Below, one piece after another: positions 36,801-47,798 of a stretch of 64,000 nt of DNA; position 1 is the first letter of the stretch, and each line of letters starts with the position of its first letter. The notes beneath the pieces are model-generated. The model saw nothing but the letters and a program-made list of their open reading frames with translations, was not told where the DNA came from and did no database searches. The stretch covers positions 25,701,828-25,765,827 of the forward strand of contig NC_079876.1 of assembly GCF_029227915.1 (NCBI RefSeq). The letters are read 5' to 3'. Source of the stretch: Hydractinia symbiolongicarpus. Taxonomy: Eukaryota > Cnidaria > Hydrozoa > Anthoathecata > Hydractiniidae. The translations under genes and the position numbers were made by a program.

Positions 36801-39385
36801 TCTCGAACAAGAAAAGGGACAGCGTGTTCTGCTTTATTGCACATTCAATGTTTTGCAACATATGAAAAAAAGTTCTTACGTTCTTAAGCAGAAAAACGCA
36901 TGTAAATATAACGCTTAAGGAAAATTCTTTTGTCTTTGACATGTTTTAAATTTTATTGTTTCCATATTGTTAACGAATTAGTGAATAATGAAATAAATGC
37001 ACACACATCAACAATTTCACTTTTGCGCTTGATTTGTGAGAGAATCAAAACCAATCAAAAAACAATACAAAAACAAATCACGTTTATTTTGTTTGAAAAA
37101 GTGTAGAAATAGGCGCGTACATCAAAGAAAACTAATTCAGAAAAGGTGTATTAACACTGAAATCATAAATCTAATCTTAGGATACTCCAGACCGTGATTT
37201 TCACAATATTCCCGAAACATTCTGGTGGGCTATTGTTACCATGACAACAGTCGGTTATGGTGACGATATCCCTAAATCAACGTACGGAAAGATGATTGGA
37301 GCTATGTGTGCTTGCTCTGGTGTCTTGATTGTTGCGTTACCTGTCTCAGTGATCGGTAGCAATTTTACTCTGTATTACTCCTACGCTCAAGCAAGAATGA
37401 GATTACCGAAGAGGCGGAGTCCTGCTTTGGTGTCAGCTGATAAAGCGTTGATGAACAGTAACCATGAACAGGGAGGTCGCGGTAAGCATATCTTGATTAT
37501 TTTGATAACAAGGACTATCAAGAAATGGTTGAGGTAACAAAGTTATGAAATGGAGTCCTTACAGAAAAGATCTATTTAATGTACTGTCATATGGGAGAAA
37601 GGGTTTGGTTACGTACCCAAATCGTCAAATTTTATAAAAATACCAAAAAAGTGACGTGATTTTCATGTTACGTTGCAAAAATTCAAAGAATGCTAAACAA
37701 GGCTGATAATATTTTTCAAAAAATGCACTTCTAAGATTTTAACTTTTAGTGCATAAATCACATTATTGATATTTTCTGACTGGTACAAATTCAGAGTCAA
37801 TTGTTAGCCCTTTACCTTTCGCAAAAAGGGTTGTTTCGCAAAGAGGGCTACAAATTTTATAATTGATAAATCGTTCTATAAAGAATAACAAAATGATATG
37901 ATACTTCTTCTTAACTCTGTTATCTCTGTTATCCTTTTAAAAATATTATATGAATATCTGTTGAAAGAGAATCATCTGTTACATAAAACGAACTCGACAG
38001 ATAGTTTATGCAATCGCCTTTCCCGCGGAAATTATTGTATACACGACGCCACCATCTATTTTTAGATCGCGTAGATTCACATGTAAGCCCACCAATGGAA
38101 AAGAAAGGCAGAGGTCAGTTTTTTGAGTATTTTTTTATTAGTAAATGCGATGAAAACTTACAACAATTTCTCGTTCTAACCTCGATTTGATCTCTTTCTA
38201 ACCTCATTCTAACCTCGTTCTAAACTCGTTCTAACCTTGTTTTCATCTCGTTCCAACTTAGTTTTAACCTCATTCCAACCTCTATATTAATAACACCCGT
38301 TGTGTTGCTGCCTTTGTGTGATTATTGTCGTGCTACGGACACACGACATAACGAATCCAATCCATAAAGAACGAACGAACCCATTGATTTATCCACGGTT
38401 ACCGAAAAGTCTATATTAATATGCTTTCTGTCTGTCTGTGCGCCAAAGATGGTAGTTGTCATTAGTGATGGGGGATTTCCCGTGGGTCTTTTTAAGGAGC
38501 AGTGTTATTCTTCTTTCTTTCAAGTAGCCTTTAGTACGTCCACCTATGACATACATGTTGTTGTTTGTTGTCGTTATCGTTGTTGTTGTTTGTTGTCGTT
38601 ATCGTTGTTGTTTTTTTTATTTTATTAACTGTCATACTTCAATCGTTTTAGGACTTGCAGCTCTGGACGCACTATCATCCGTATCATCAGTACTCGTCGA
38701 TATAGCCGTACCTGCCCGCGAAAAACGAAGACATGCCCTACAACCTTCCGCAAATCCTATTACCAAGGCAAGAAAAGGAAGATCCCGAAAACACATCGCC
38801 AAAGGCTTAGCATTGACTGACTTGGTAGGCATGCATGCCTCTTCGTGTAGCCCCAATTTTATTAGTAACGTACTGCATGAAATCGTTGACACAGACGAAG
38901 ACACAGCTGAGATGGAACAAGAAAGTGTAGAAAGCCCGAAAATCAATCTTAGTGCCAGAAATAAAAGCTTACCCACGCTACACACTTTTTCTGACTCCTC
39001 AGACAGGAAAAACAGATTTAAAGGAGCAAGCAATGACGACATAAGAAGGGTGAATGAGATGAAGATTTTAAGCCAGTCGGATGACAGCTGGTGTCATTCA
39101 ACACCTGGAAACACTAAGAAACGTGTCATACATTGTGATATTGTCCAGTATGTTCCTAGGAAAATTAGTCATGCCGAATTAAAATCTAGAAGAAAACTAA
39201 GCCAAACAGCCAAGCCGCAAAATTTCAGTACAGATAGTCCACATGTAGTTATCACCAATGGTTTAGATCAGAGTGTGAAGAGGACAGAGGACGTAATGAT
39301 GAGTCCGTTTATGGACCCGCGTGAGAGCTTCAGTCCGGTGATGTCATCTGAAAGAGACTGCAACCAAAATTTACCACTTCTGTAG
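33806..39385 (+). CDS. Shaw/Kv3-like voltage-gated potassium channel (gene 1)
   Basis: Pore-forming-type alpha subunit of a tetrameric plasma-membrane K+ channel, about 686 residues. Exons: 33806-34111 (T1 domain), 35259-35534 (end of T1 and linker), 36250-36693 (S1-S5), 37181-37481 (pore and S6), 38652-39385 (cytoplasmic tail, TAG stop). The T1 domain carries the zinc site of non-Shaker channels: HCPNDVC (H-x5-C) and EPCCW. EPCCW plus YTQHRD and [10 protein letters not shown] after S6 are Shaw/KCNC hallmarks. S4 is [14 protein letters not shown], with a basic residue every third position. The pore has TMTTVGYGD. Odd points: S6 reads ALPVSVIG, lacking the second proline of the Kv PVP bend, and S5 has a proline (LIPMIIF). 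The tail contains [16 protein letters not shown], shared with gene 2. It could be a conducting channel or a modulatory subunit. Confidence 0.93.
38171..38280. repeat. 11-bp minisatellite in intron 4 of Kv gene 1
   Basis: About ten imperfect units like TCTAACCTCGT, ending where a Helitron-like element begins at 38281. Confidence 0.7.
38281..38497 (+). mobile_element. Two abutting Helitron-like elements in intron 4 of Kv gene 1
   Basis: The first starts TCTATATTAATAACACCC at 38281 and ends with TATCCACGGTTACCGAAAAG. The second starts at 38410 with TCTATATTAATATGCTTTCT and GTCTGTCTG, and reaches GATTTCCCGTGGG near 38485. Orientation is opposite to the array at 40548-41322. The CTAG ends are decayed. 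Confidence 0.55.
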
Positions 39386-39548
39386 TATTTACCCTACTTA
39401 GCCTACCGGACAAATTTCGGACATGATTATTCGTCAGGTAATATATTTGCCACCTGGAAACAATTCCGTTTCTGTTTTGAAACGTCTTGTTTGCGCTTTT
39501 TAAGTTAATTTCTATTTAAGAAGGTAAAAAGCGCTGAAACAAATGTAG

Positions 39549-39669
39549 CAACCTCGTCACCAAGGTTTGGTCTATGTCAAAGCTGCTAGCGCTTACTTGA
39601 TGGCTAAACAAGTTTTTTTGCCGCTGGCCTCGATGCCAAAAAGGCAAAAGCCCCTGGGGACAAGGTTTC
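39549..39669. mobile_element. hAT-like foldback MITE with 8-bp target duplication
   Basis: Flanked by exact direct repeats AAATGTAG (39541-39548 and 39670-39677). The ends are CAACCTCGTCACCAAGG and, on the opposite strand, GAAACCTTGTCCCCAGGGG. An 8-bp duplication and short inverted ends starting near CA fit the hAT superfamily. It lies in the 3' flank of Kv gene 1, before its probable polyadenylation signals. Confidence 0.8.
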
Positions 39670-39796
39670 AAATGTAGACGAAAAGTTTTAAGTCGGTAAC
39701 ACATAATTCGTCAGTCAAGTATTTAGCCAACCCTGAAAAACTACTTATCTCCACCCTTTTGTCCTTTTTGTCCAATAATCTTTATTTTGGATGAAA

Positions 39797-39811
39797 AATA
39801 AAATGAATAAA
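39797..39811 (+). promoter_or_regulatory. Probable polyadenylation signals of Kv gene 1
   Basis: Two AATAAA hexamers (39797-39802 and 39806-39811) about 410 bases after the stop codon. If used, the 3' UTR carries the hAT-like MITE. Confidence 0.4.
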
Positions 39812-40547
39812 TGTATATATATATATATTTCCTTAAAATTTATGACTTGTATTTATTTTCTCTCATAGTGACGAAATAAATAATACATAATATTTTCCTC
39901 CCTTCGGTTACCGTGCGTTTAGACATAAACAATGTCTAATCGCACGGTTTAAGACAATGAAAACGTACTTCCTGCTGTAGAGGTTATAATTTACGGAATA
40001 AAAACGTTTTTGTTGGTTAAGAAGTGTTCTGTATTAAGGAGTCTATCTGTAAGACACCAAAGAAAAAACCATTGTTGTAAAATTAAAAGATATTAGGAGT
40101 TTGGCCAAAGGATTTCTTACACGCAGATGACGGATTAAAATTTTAATTTTAAAAATCTTCTCATATTATAAGAGTGTGTTACCGTGAACAATCTATAGAG
40201 TTAAAATAAAGTTGAAATTCTAACCAACCTTACACAAGTGTTTTCAAGAACCAAGCTAGTTGTACAGTTCACAAATTCCTTTCCATTCTGTAATCAATGA
40301 ACACTGAAGATATTTTTTTGCTTTCAGACTATTTTTATGGAAAATCTACAGATAACATATTCTCTTAAAGCAAGAAATGCAATCTTCGATGGAGAATGAA
40401 GATACGGAGATTGATAAAATTGAATATGTCTGCATAATCTCTCTTTCTCCACATTCTTCTTAAATTGAGTCACAAAGATGGTATCATAAAATAGACGCAT
40501 ATGATAAGCTGACGCCATTTTTTAGCTCACTGTATTGTTATTAAATA
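39812..40547. other. Spacer between Kv gene 1 and the Helitron-like array
   Basis: A TA microsatellite at about 39813-39828, then AT-rich DNA without supportable exons. Confidence 0.45.
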
Positions 40548-41322
40548 CTAGTCGGTAGCCGTGGTTCTTTATTTACTGCATTTTGTGTGTCTCGTTACTT
40601 GCGGTACCATTTTGCGCAGAGACAGACAGAATACGGCTATTATTATAGAGAAAACTAGTCGTTAGCCCGTGGAAAATCCCCGGGTTCGCCCGTCCTTTAT
40701 ATTTACCCGTCGCAACAAAGTGGATAAAAATATATCGCATTTGATATTCGTGTTTCCGTAACATTATTTTCAAACTCAGCGGGGGGTCCGCGCAGAGACA
40801 GACAGACGACGGCTATTATTATAGAGACTAGCCGTTAACCCGTGGAAAAATCCACGGGGTCGCCCGTCCTTTATATATCGCATTTCGTGTTTCCGCAACA
40901 GGACGCGGTTTCCGCGGACAGACAGACAAAATACGGCTATTATTAAAGAGACTAGTCGTTAACCCGTGGAAAAATCCACGGGGTCGCCCGTTGCGTTCGC
41001 TCATCCTTTAAATTTACCCGTCGTATCAAAGTGGATAAAAATATATCGCATTTGATATTCGTGCGCATTTTAAGAATTTCGTGTTTCCGTTACAAGACGC
41101 CGCTTTCGCGGACACACAGACAGACGGAATACGGCTATTATTAAAAAGACTAGTCGTTGCCCGTGGAAAAATCCACGGGTTCGCCCGTCCTTTTTATTTA
41201 CCCGTCGCAACAAAGCGGATAAAAATATATCGCATTTGATATTCGTGTTTCCGTAACATCATTTTCTAACTCAGCGGGGGGTCCGCGCAGAGACAGACAG
41301 ACGACGGCTATTATTATAGAGA
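40548..41322 (-). mobile_element. Tandem array of five Helitron-like mini-elements
   Basis: Units on minus: 41322-41150, 41149-40952, 40951-40828, 40827-40655, 40651-40548. Each begins TCTCTATAATAATAGCCGT (or a close variant), contains GTCTGTCTGT and CGGGCGA, and ends with hairpin CCCGTGGATTTTTCCACGGG, about 7 bases (TTAACGA), then CTAG. The first four units abut, so that CTAG of one is followed directly by TCTC of the next. The TC start, the hairpin close to the end and CTAG are Helitron termini. Length varies because some units carry an insert with ACCCGTCGCAACAAAG. The 40548 unit is degenerate. There is no coding sequence. Confidence 0.8.
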
Positions 41323-41343
41323 TAACAATTTTGATAATAGAAA

Positions 41344-41716
41344 CGTTTAAATTTTTTTTCTTGTATCCACTTATATACACATACTTGATGTGACAAAAAT
41401 CAGTCTGACAAAATATACGAATATGATAAGAGTTTAGTTCGACAAACTTCTCCCGCTCACAACGAATTTGTTTTTGTTTTTTCTTGTATCCACTTATATA
41501 CACATACTTGATGTGACAAAAATCAGTCTGACAAAGTATACGAATATGATAAGAGTTTATTCGACAAACTTCTCCCGCTCACAACGAATTTGTCTTTGGT
41601 TTTTTCTCGTATCCACTTATATACACATACTTGATGTGACAAAAATCAGTCTGACAAAATATACGAATATGATAAGAGTTTAGTTCGACAAACTTCTCCC
41701 GCTCACAACGAATTGT
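41344..41716. repeat. 123-bp tandem repeat, three units
   Basis: Three nearly identical 123-bp units, each with TATCCACTTATATACACATA and ending CTCCCGCTCACAACGAATT. They begin about 20 bases after the Helitron-like array and lie about 400 bases upstream of the Kv gene 2 start codon. Confidence 0.93.
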
Positions 41717-42118
41717 CCCAATTATCTTTTGACACACCTTCAAGGAAATCCACTGAAGTACAAAGAGGACCGTCAAATAAAAAAAGCTTTCTCAACTGTG
41801 ATAAACAAAGATTATAACATTAACAATCGTGTTAATGAGAAAAGAAGCAAATTCAAGTGTTTATTCAGCAGTAAACTGAAAAGTAAATCAAAACCAAAAT
41901 GTACACACATAAACCCTAATTAACTGAGATGTTTATCAGGTCCAAACAAAGTCGATGAAAAGTTTATACTTTGTTGACAACATATGCATTTCACATCTTA
42001 ACAAGATCTTCATAGATTAACAAATCAGTCCATTAATTAACAAAAACAAAGTATGTGAACAAGATGCCGTTGCTAGTATTGATAAAATTATCTGTGTAGT
42101 ATCACACATACAAACGAT

Positions 42119-45100
42119 ATGCAAAACGAACGTTTCCGAAATACGTCAACAGAGCACGCTACAAGTTTCAAAGACAGAGTTGTTATCAACGTAGGAGGGA
42201 CAAGACATGAATGTTATATCAGTACTATTCAAAACTTTCCTGATACGAGGCTATACTGGATTGCTGAGACAGCATTAAAGATGGCAGATTTTGATCCCGA
42301 TGGAAATGAATTCTTCTTCGATAGACATCCAGGTTGTTTTCAAAACATTCTGAATTATTGTCGAACAGGCAAGCTACATTGTCCAAATGATGTGTGCGGA
42401 CCACTATTTGAAGAGGTGAGTACGATACACAAAAAAGCATGCTTTCAAAGCATAACTTTTTTTAATAAAAACATAGCGGTTAGATCAAAGGTAATTTTTA
42501 TCCCTTGTAAATCATGTTACCATGGCGGCCACAGATAAGGAATTGGATAAGCCTAATGGAAATAATATTTTGTTGTTTTTAGTTATAAATAAACTAATTC
42601 GGCGTTTCACACATATTATAGATTTATAGTTCGTTATTATTATATTTGCAAGAAAATAATCATGGTAATGTGCCACAAATCATCTACCGTAATGCTAGTT
42701 TTATATACAGAGATATGAAACTTTAGATAGCAAGCCGTATCATCCAAAAAATCTATAATGTAATATTAGATAAAGTGTTTGTTTAACTCTTTTTTTCTTT
42801 CCTGTCAATTTCGTTGTCGGAGATAGCCAGAAAGAGAAAAGAGCTCTGGGGATGAAGTTGGAGGTGTTTATAATGATAAAGCTAGATTACGATTAGTTGC
42901 TCAAGTAGTAACTTAGAAGAGGGAGACTTATAGATAACTTTCTCCTACATGACAGGACATATATCAGGGTTTTCTACGTCAGGGACTCGGGACTAAGGAT
43001 TTCGAAATATTATGCCTTCCCCTTATGATTACACCCTACAAAAAAACAACAACTATTGTTAAACGCTCACAGAAAATGCCCCGTGTAGCGCAGAGCCTCC
43101 TATAGCGGACATATTTTTAAGACCCATCGGGAAATGTCGATTGGGATCATTCTTGTCCCCAGAGCTCTTTGAGATTAAAACCTACTATTGAGATTTATCT
43201 CAAAAAGCTCTGGAATTGCGATTCGTCTGTTAATAACGCAAAGTGTTAAAAAAAATGATTTTTTACTGACCTTAAAAAATACAATAATAAGCATCTGGTA
43301 ATTTTTTTTAACAACTTTTTTTGTGAAATATTTATGTTTTACGTAGCAAACTTTTATGCACACTGGACACATGAGATACTTTTTAAGCCCTGCTAATATG
43401 AAGGCGATACTTCTGAAGTACATAAATCATAGAGTACTATGAAAACTGTTCTGTAAAAAACAGTGGGAAAGTTACACTGTGTTGTACTGTAGTCCTCACA
43501 TAAACAATGTACGCACATCTTTATGATATGAAACCGTCATATGCAGCTAAAAGGCTGGTGAGTCGGATTTTACATCGTATATATATATATATATATATAT
43601 ATATCGTACAAAAAGTAACGAAATTTTTCTTTGTTGACGAAAATTAAGTCCGAAGAAAAATTTTGTTCGACGAACATTTTGTCCGTTAAGGTATATAGCA
43701 AAAAGGCCGGCAAGTCGAATTTTATATGATTGGTATTAACCCACGTTACTTTTAATAATATGCACGTATTAATTCCTGCTTCATACTTTAACTCTAAAAC
43801 GGAACGGCGAATCATCATATATGCAGCTGGAAGGCCGCAAGTCGGATTTTAAAGAAGAAGGAATGGCTAAAAATTGACAATCTGGTCTTGCTGATGTTAA
43901 CAGAATACTATTATTCCAAAAGGGCCATGGTTATTTTTGTCCTTTTTACCTGTATCACCCACCCACCACATACCCTAAAGTACGAATGAGGAATAATATG
44001 TGCAGGTTATTAAAAGTAACGTGGGTTAATAGCAATTTCATTATTTTTTTGATTGTTGATACAATGAATTTTAGTTAATTAAAAGGCGTATTAACATATA
44101 AATATTACTAAAGCTTACCTTCCTCAAAATAACAAGCGAAGCTTATATGAAAGACATTTAACAGTTTTATAGGAACCTTTTTCTTTATTTGAAAAATCTT
44201 TCTTGTTACTCGAGATATATATATTAAAAGTTTGACTAATTATGCCGCATTATGAAGTGTTTACAGCTCCAAATTGAATAGTCAAGAAACATTTTACATC
44301 ATTGCTATTGTTAAGGTCCAAAATTTGAAAAGCCAAGTAAATTTTTTTTCGTGTTTTTTATTATAATTTCATATAAAATTAGCTTGTTTTTAGCTTTGAT
44401 CCACACATCCGCGTTAAAATATATTCGAAATTTCGTTAATCTCGTCCAATTAAGACAAATTAGATCTTTCCCGTATTTCAGGAGCTTCAATTTTGGGGGA
44501 TTGACGAATTAGTTATGGAGCCATGTTGTTGGGGCTACTACACGCAGCACCGAGAGGCAAACAAGACGTTAAAAATGTTTGACGATTTATACGAAGAACA
44601 AGAAGAAACATACGAAGACATGACGAAACATGAAACATGTGGTTTGCGTAAAAGTTTAGAAAACTTTAAGAATACTGTGTGGAGGTTATTAGAGAAACCG
44701 GAAAGAAATCCACGTGCACGGGCAAGTTTGATATATTTTTCTGCTTTTACTGGTTTTTAGTAACCTTGAGTGTTTATGCATGCGTGACGAACACTCACGC
44801 TGATTTTCAGCTGATAAAAATTTACAAACTAAAGGAGAATGTGCTTTTTTCAAATTTAACAGGAATAAAACTTTAACATTGCGCTCTAAATTCGATAATG
44901 CAGTCAAATCTATTCATAGCAGACATACTACATAGCACCTGTACATAGCGGGGACACTCTTTTATGCAGTGTTAACGGTCAAACCCTTATATAATTACCT
45001 CTACATAATGGACACCTGTACCACAGTCAACATTCTTTTTTAAACTGTTTGCGTCTGCTATGTACAGGTTTGAGAGTGTTCGAAAGTTTATTATTTAACG

Positions 45101-47541
45101 AAAGTTTCTTCCTTTTTATTCTTGCATGAATACCTAAGAGGAGAAATTTTCTTAAGCAGTACAGACAAGATCACTTACTTTGACGAGCTTACAGTGCCTA
45201 AAACCTGGATTTACATCTCAGTAGCTTTTATAGTACTTACGGTGAGAAAAAGTTAACCGCTCTGCGCAACTTGCTTGTAAAAAAACAAAGAAACTAACGG
45301 TGTCTTACATAAGGAGATAAAGAAAACATACGAAAATTAAAATGCAAACAAAACGACATTTTTGGACAGTTTCTCATATCTTCCAAAAATGTTATTTGCT
45401 CTGCAACCGTTGCTCCATCCTATACCCTTCTTCTGCCCATCCTCTTCCCATCCTCTTCCCATCCTCTACCCATCATCTATCAATCATTTACTTTCTTATT
45501 ATAGCTCGTAACTTTGGCGATACTTTTGGTAACAGTGCTATCTGTTACGACGTTTTGCTTGGAAACGATGGACAGGTTTCGACAAAACGAAAAACAGTTC
45601 TACGCTTTAGAGATCTTTTACTGTGCATTTTTCACGGTGGACTTCATGTTACGTTTGATATGCTGTCCGTCAAAAATCAGATTTGTGAAAAGTTCAATGG
45701 CGTGGATGGACTTCCTATCGACTGGTCAATTTTACGTGACGATTTTCTCGCGCACAGACGTGCTGAGCTTCTTGTTTATGTTGAGATTGCTCCGCATATT
45801 TCGCTTGTTGAGATTTTTTAAAAATTTTAGCGGGATGATTGTGATTGGTCAGACGTTAAAAGCAAGCGCACGTGAACTTGTGTTATTGGTCATTATGTTA
45901 TTCGTTCCTATGGTGATATTTTCGACGATGGTGTACTTCGCAGAAAAGGTATTTGAAAGATTTACTTTGTGTTACTCAAATTTGCAATAGTACAAAGAAA
46001 CATCTTTAAAAGATTTTTTATCCTTTAAAGTGAGGAGTCTCCTTGTATCAAAGTTGAAGAAAAGGTAAAACGCACTTAGCTGGAGCTCTCATTCTTTATT
46101 TTTAAAATTCTATAGAAACTAATCGCTAAATTAAAAAAATGCAACCTTGTTCCCAGCGCCTGTTGTCTTTTTTATATCGGGTGGTGGAGATGAACATCTT
46201 TGTCCCGATGTCAGAAAAGATACAAGTTGCCCTATGGACTCAACTTCGATCCCAGGACCTGTTGTCTCTTTTTGCATATCGGAAGTTGAGACGGCCAGAC
46301 CTATCAATAACTGCAGCGCCGATGAATACGGCGAAAAATATTTTTCGACGTCATCACTCATATCAAGAAGGCCAAAAAAACTCGGGGACGAGGGTGGCAT
46401 AATATTTTTTAAATCTTTAATAAAATTAATTCTATATGATTTTTTCTTATCTCCACAGGGTATTACGGCTGAGAAATTCACAAGCATTCCTGACTGCTTC
46501 TGGTGGGCGATTATCACAATGACTACGGTTGGTTATGGAGATGTGGTACCTACTTCCGAATATGGAAAGCTTTTAGGAGCTATCTGTGCGTTTTCCGGTT
46601 GTTTAGTAGTCGCGTTACCTGTCTCTGTTATCGGAAACAACTTCTCGTTTTATTATTCTTATGCTCAGGCGAGAATGAGGTTACCAAAGAGGCAACATAA
46701 AATCATGCTAAAGGCTGACAAGGTTTTGTTTACAAATGAAAAGAATTTAGCTGAAAATAAAGGTTTGAGTGTACTCTATTTTAATCTTAATCTATCTTAA
46801 AATCTTAAAATTCATTTAAAATGCTTTTGTTCATAATATTTAAGGGCATCCTCGTTCCCAGGGTTTATTGCCTATGTAAAAGCTGGCTTAATTGACGGCT
46901 AAACAAGAAGGCAATATCCCCCAGGAAATGAGGTTGCTTTAAGGGTGCTCTATCTTCGATCTAACCATTACACTAAATTATTTTTTCATTTATCACAAAT
47001 TTTCTGGTCACAAATTTTCTGGCCATCTTAAAAAAATAATTTGAATTTATTTTTAGAAAACCCTGCAAACATGCATTCAAGATCTCGTCGCTACGCAATA
47101 AGTCCGTTGGCTGGTCCAATTAAATTCTTTTCCGACACCAAAACAAAGAAGACATCAGTTCTGCATCCTGCAACTAATGGCAGCTCTCTTAAACCGCTCG
47201 TTAGACACGACAACCAAGGATCTCCACGTGCCGTTCAAAACGTGTATAAACCGGTCGCAAAACACGACAACGAGAAATCTCCTCTTAGCTTTCATAAGGA
47301 GTATACTTCTAAAAAAATGAGAAGCCTGACGGTATATGAACAACCGAACCTCCTAAGCAACCATATGCCGTCGTTGACACGATCGTATGACGGCATGTTG
47401 AATGAACAGGGAACTCCTGCAAGAGATAGAAAAAGGATCTTACATTTGGATATAAGTGCTTACGAACCAGCAAAACTTCATGCTTCAGTGCATGCTTCAA
47501 GACGGAAAAATAGTCGCTATCACCATCCCTTAATAAATTGA
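42119..47541 (+). CDS. Shaw/Kv3-like voltage-gated potassium channel (gene 2)
   Basis: Tandem paralog of the gene at 33806-39385, about 589 residues. Exons: 42119-42415 (T1), 44482-44721 (T1 end, linker), 45505-45948 (S1-S5), 46459-46762 (pore, S6), 47057-47541 (tail, TGA stop). Intron phases equal those of gene 1 (0, 0, 0, 1), and the S1-S5 exon is 444 bp in both. The zinc-site residues HCPNDVC and EPCCW, S4 [14 protein letters not shown] and filter TTVGYGD are present. S6 again reads ALPVSVIG and S5 has FVPMVIF. The donor after exon 2 is GCAAGT (CACGG followed by GC), giving a phase 0 join that matches gene 1. The tail motif [16 protein letters not shown] parallels gene 1. The first 82 shared T1 residues are identical to gene 1, though the rest has diverged. 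The two subunits could plausibly co-assemble. Confidence 0.93.
43573..43605. repeat. AT microsatellite in Kv gene 2 intron 1
   Basis: About 16 AT dinucleotides within the 2 kb first intron. Confidence 0.9.
46140..46402. mobile_element. Composite foldback repeats in Kv gene 2 intron 3
   Basis: Begins GCAACCTTGTTCCCAGCGCC and ends AACTCGGGGACGAGGGTGGC, an imperfect inverted pair of the hAT-like family ends. Internally CCTGTTGTCTTTTT and ATCCCAGGACCTGTTGTCTC repeat, so more than one copy is probably nested. No target duplication could be identified. It fills the intron just before the pore exon. Confidence 0.55.
46847..46937. mobile_element. hAT-like foldback MITE with 8-bp target duplication in Kv gene 2 intron 4
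   Basis: Flanked by exact TTTAAGGG repeats (46839-46846 and 46938-46945). The ends are CATCCTCGTTCCCAGGG and, on the other strand, GCAACCTCATTTCCTGGGGG, each continuing to ATTGCC. At 91 bp it is almost entirely palindromic arms plus a short loop. Confidence 0.8.
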
Positions 47542-47613
47542 AAATACAGTTGAGCTGTAAACTATTACAAAAATACGAATATAAATAGTACTGTTATAAG
47601 GAAATATAAATAT

Positions 47614-47619
47614 AATAAA
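47614..47619 (+). promoter_or_regulatory. Probable polyadenylation signal of Kv gene 2
   Basis: AATAAA 72 bases after the TGA stop codon. Confidence 0.4.
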
Positions 47620-47703
47620 TATAATTTATACTTATATAGTGAAAGTATGACACTACATAAAATAATGCTGTTATATGTAGATTTTGTAAAAAATACGTTT
47701 CAA

Positions 47704-47798
47704 ACCAACCTTATCCCCATGACACCCTGTATCTTTTTGACATCCGTATCGCTGTCCCTGTTTCAAAAAGATACAAGATACCCTGGGATCGAGATTGC
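47704..47798. mobile_element. hAT-like foldback MITE, degenerate duplication
   Basis: The arms CAACCTTATCCCCATGACAC... and, inverted, CAATCTCGATCCCAGGGTAT each lead to ATCTTTTT or its complement. Flanks CGTTTCAA and CGTTTAAA match at 7 of 8 bases, consistent with an aged 8-bp duplication. It lies just past the Kv gene 2 polyadenylation signal. Confidence 0.55.

Noticed and set aside
36694-36918. Extension of the Kv gene 1 S1-S5 exon into a longer frame
   Set aside because: The frame reads through a good GTAAGG donor into lysine-rich sequence. Gene 2 stops its homologous exon at the same point, so this is intron read-through.
40548-41322. CRISPR-like array interpretation of the regularly repeated hairpin units
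   Set aside because: Repeats include the whole unit and not short repeats with unique spacers, and the genome is eukaryotic. Helitron-type ends explain the structure.
45342-45821. 159-codon frame overlapping Kv gene 2
   Set aside because: It is a different frame of the S1-S5 exon. The true frame (45505-45948) has S4 and S5 signatures.
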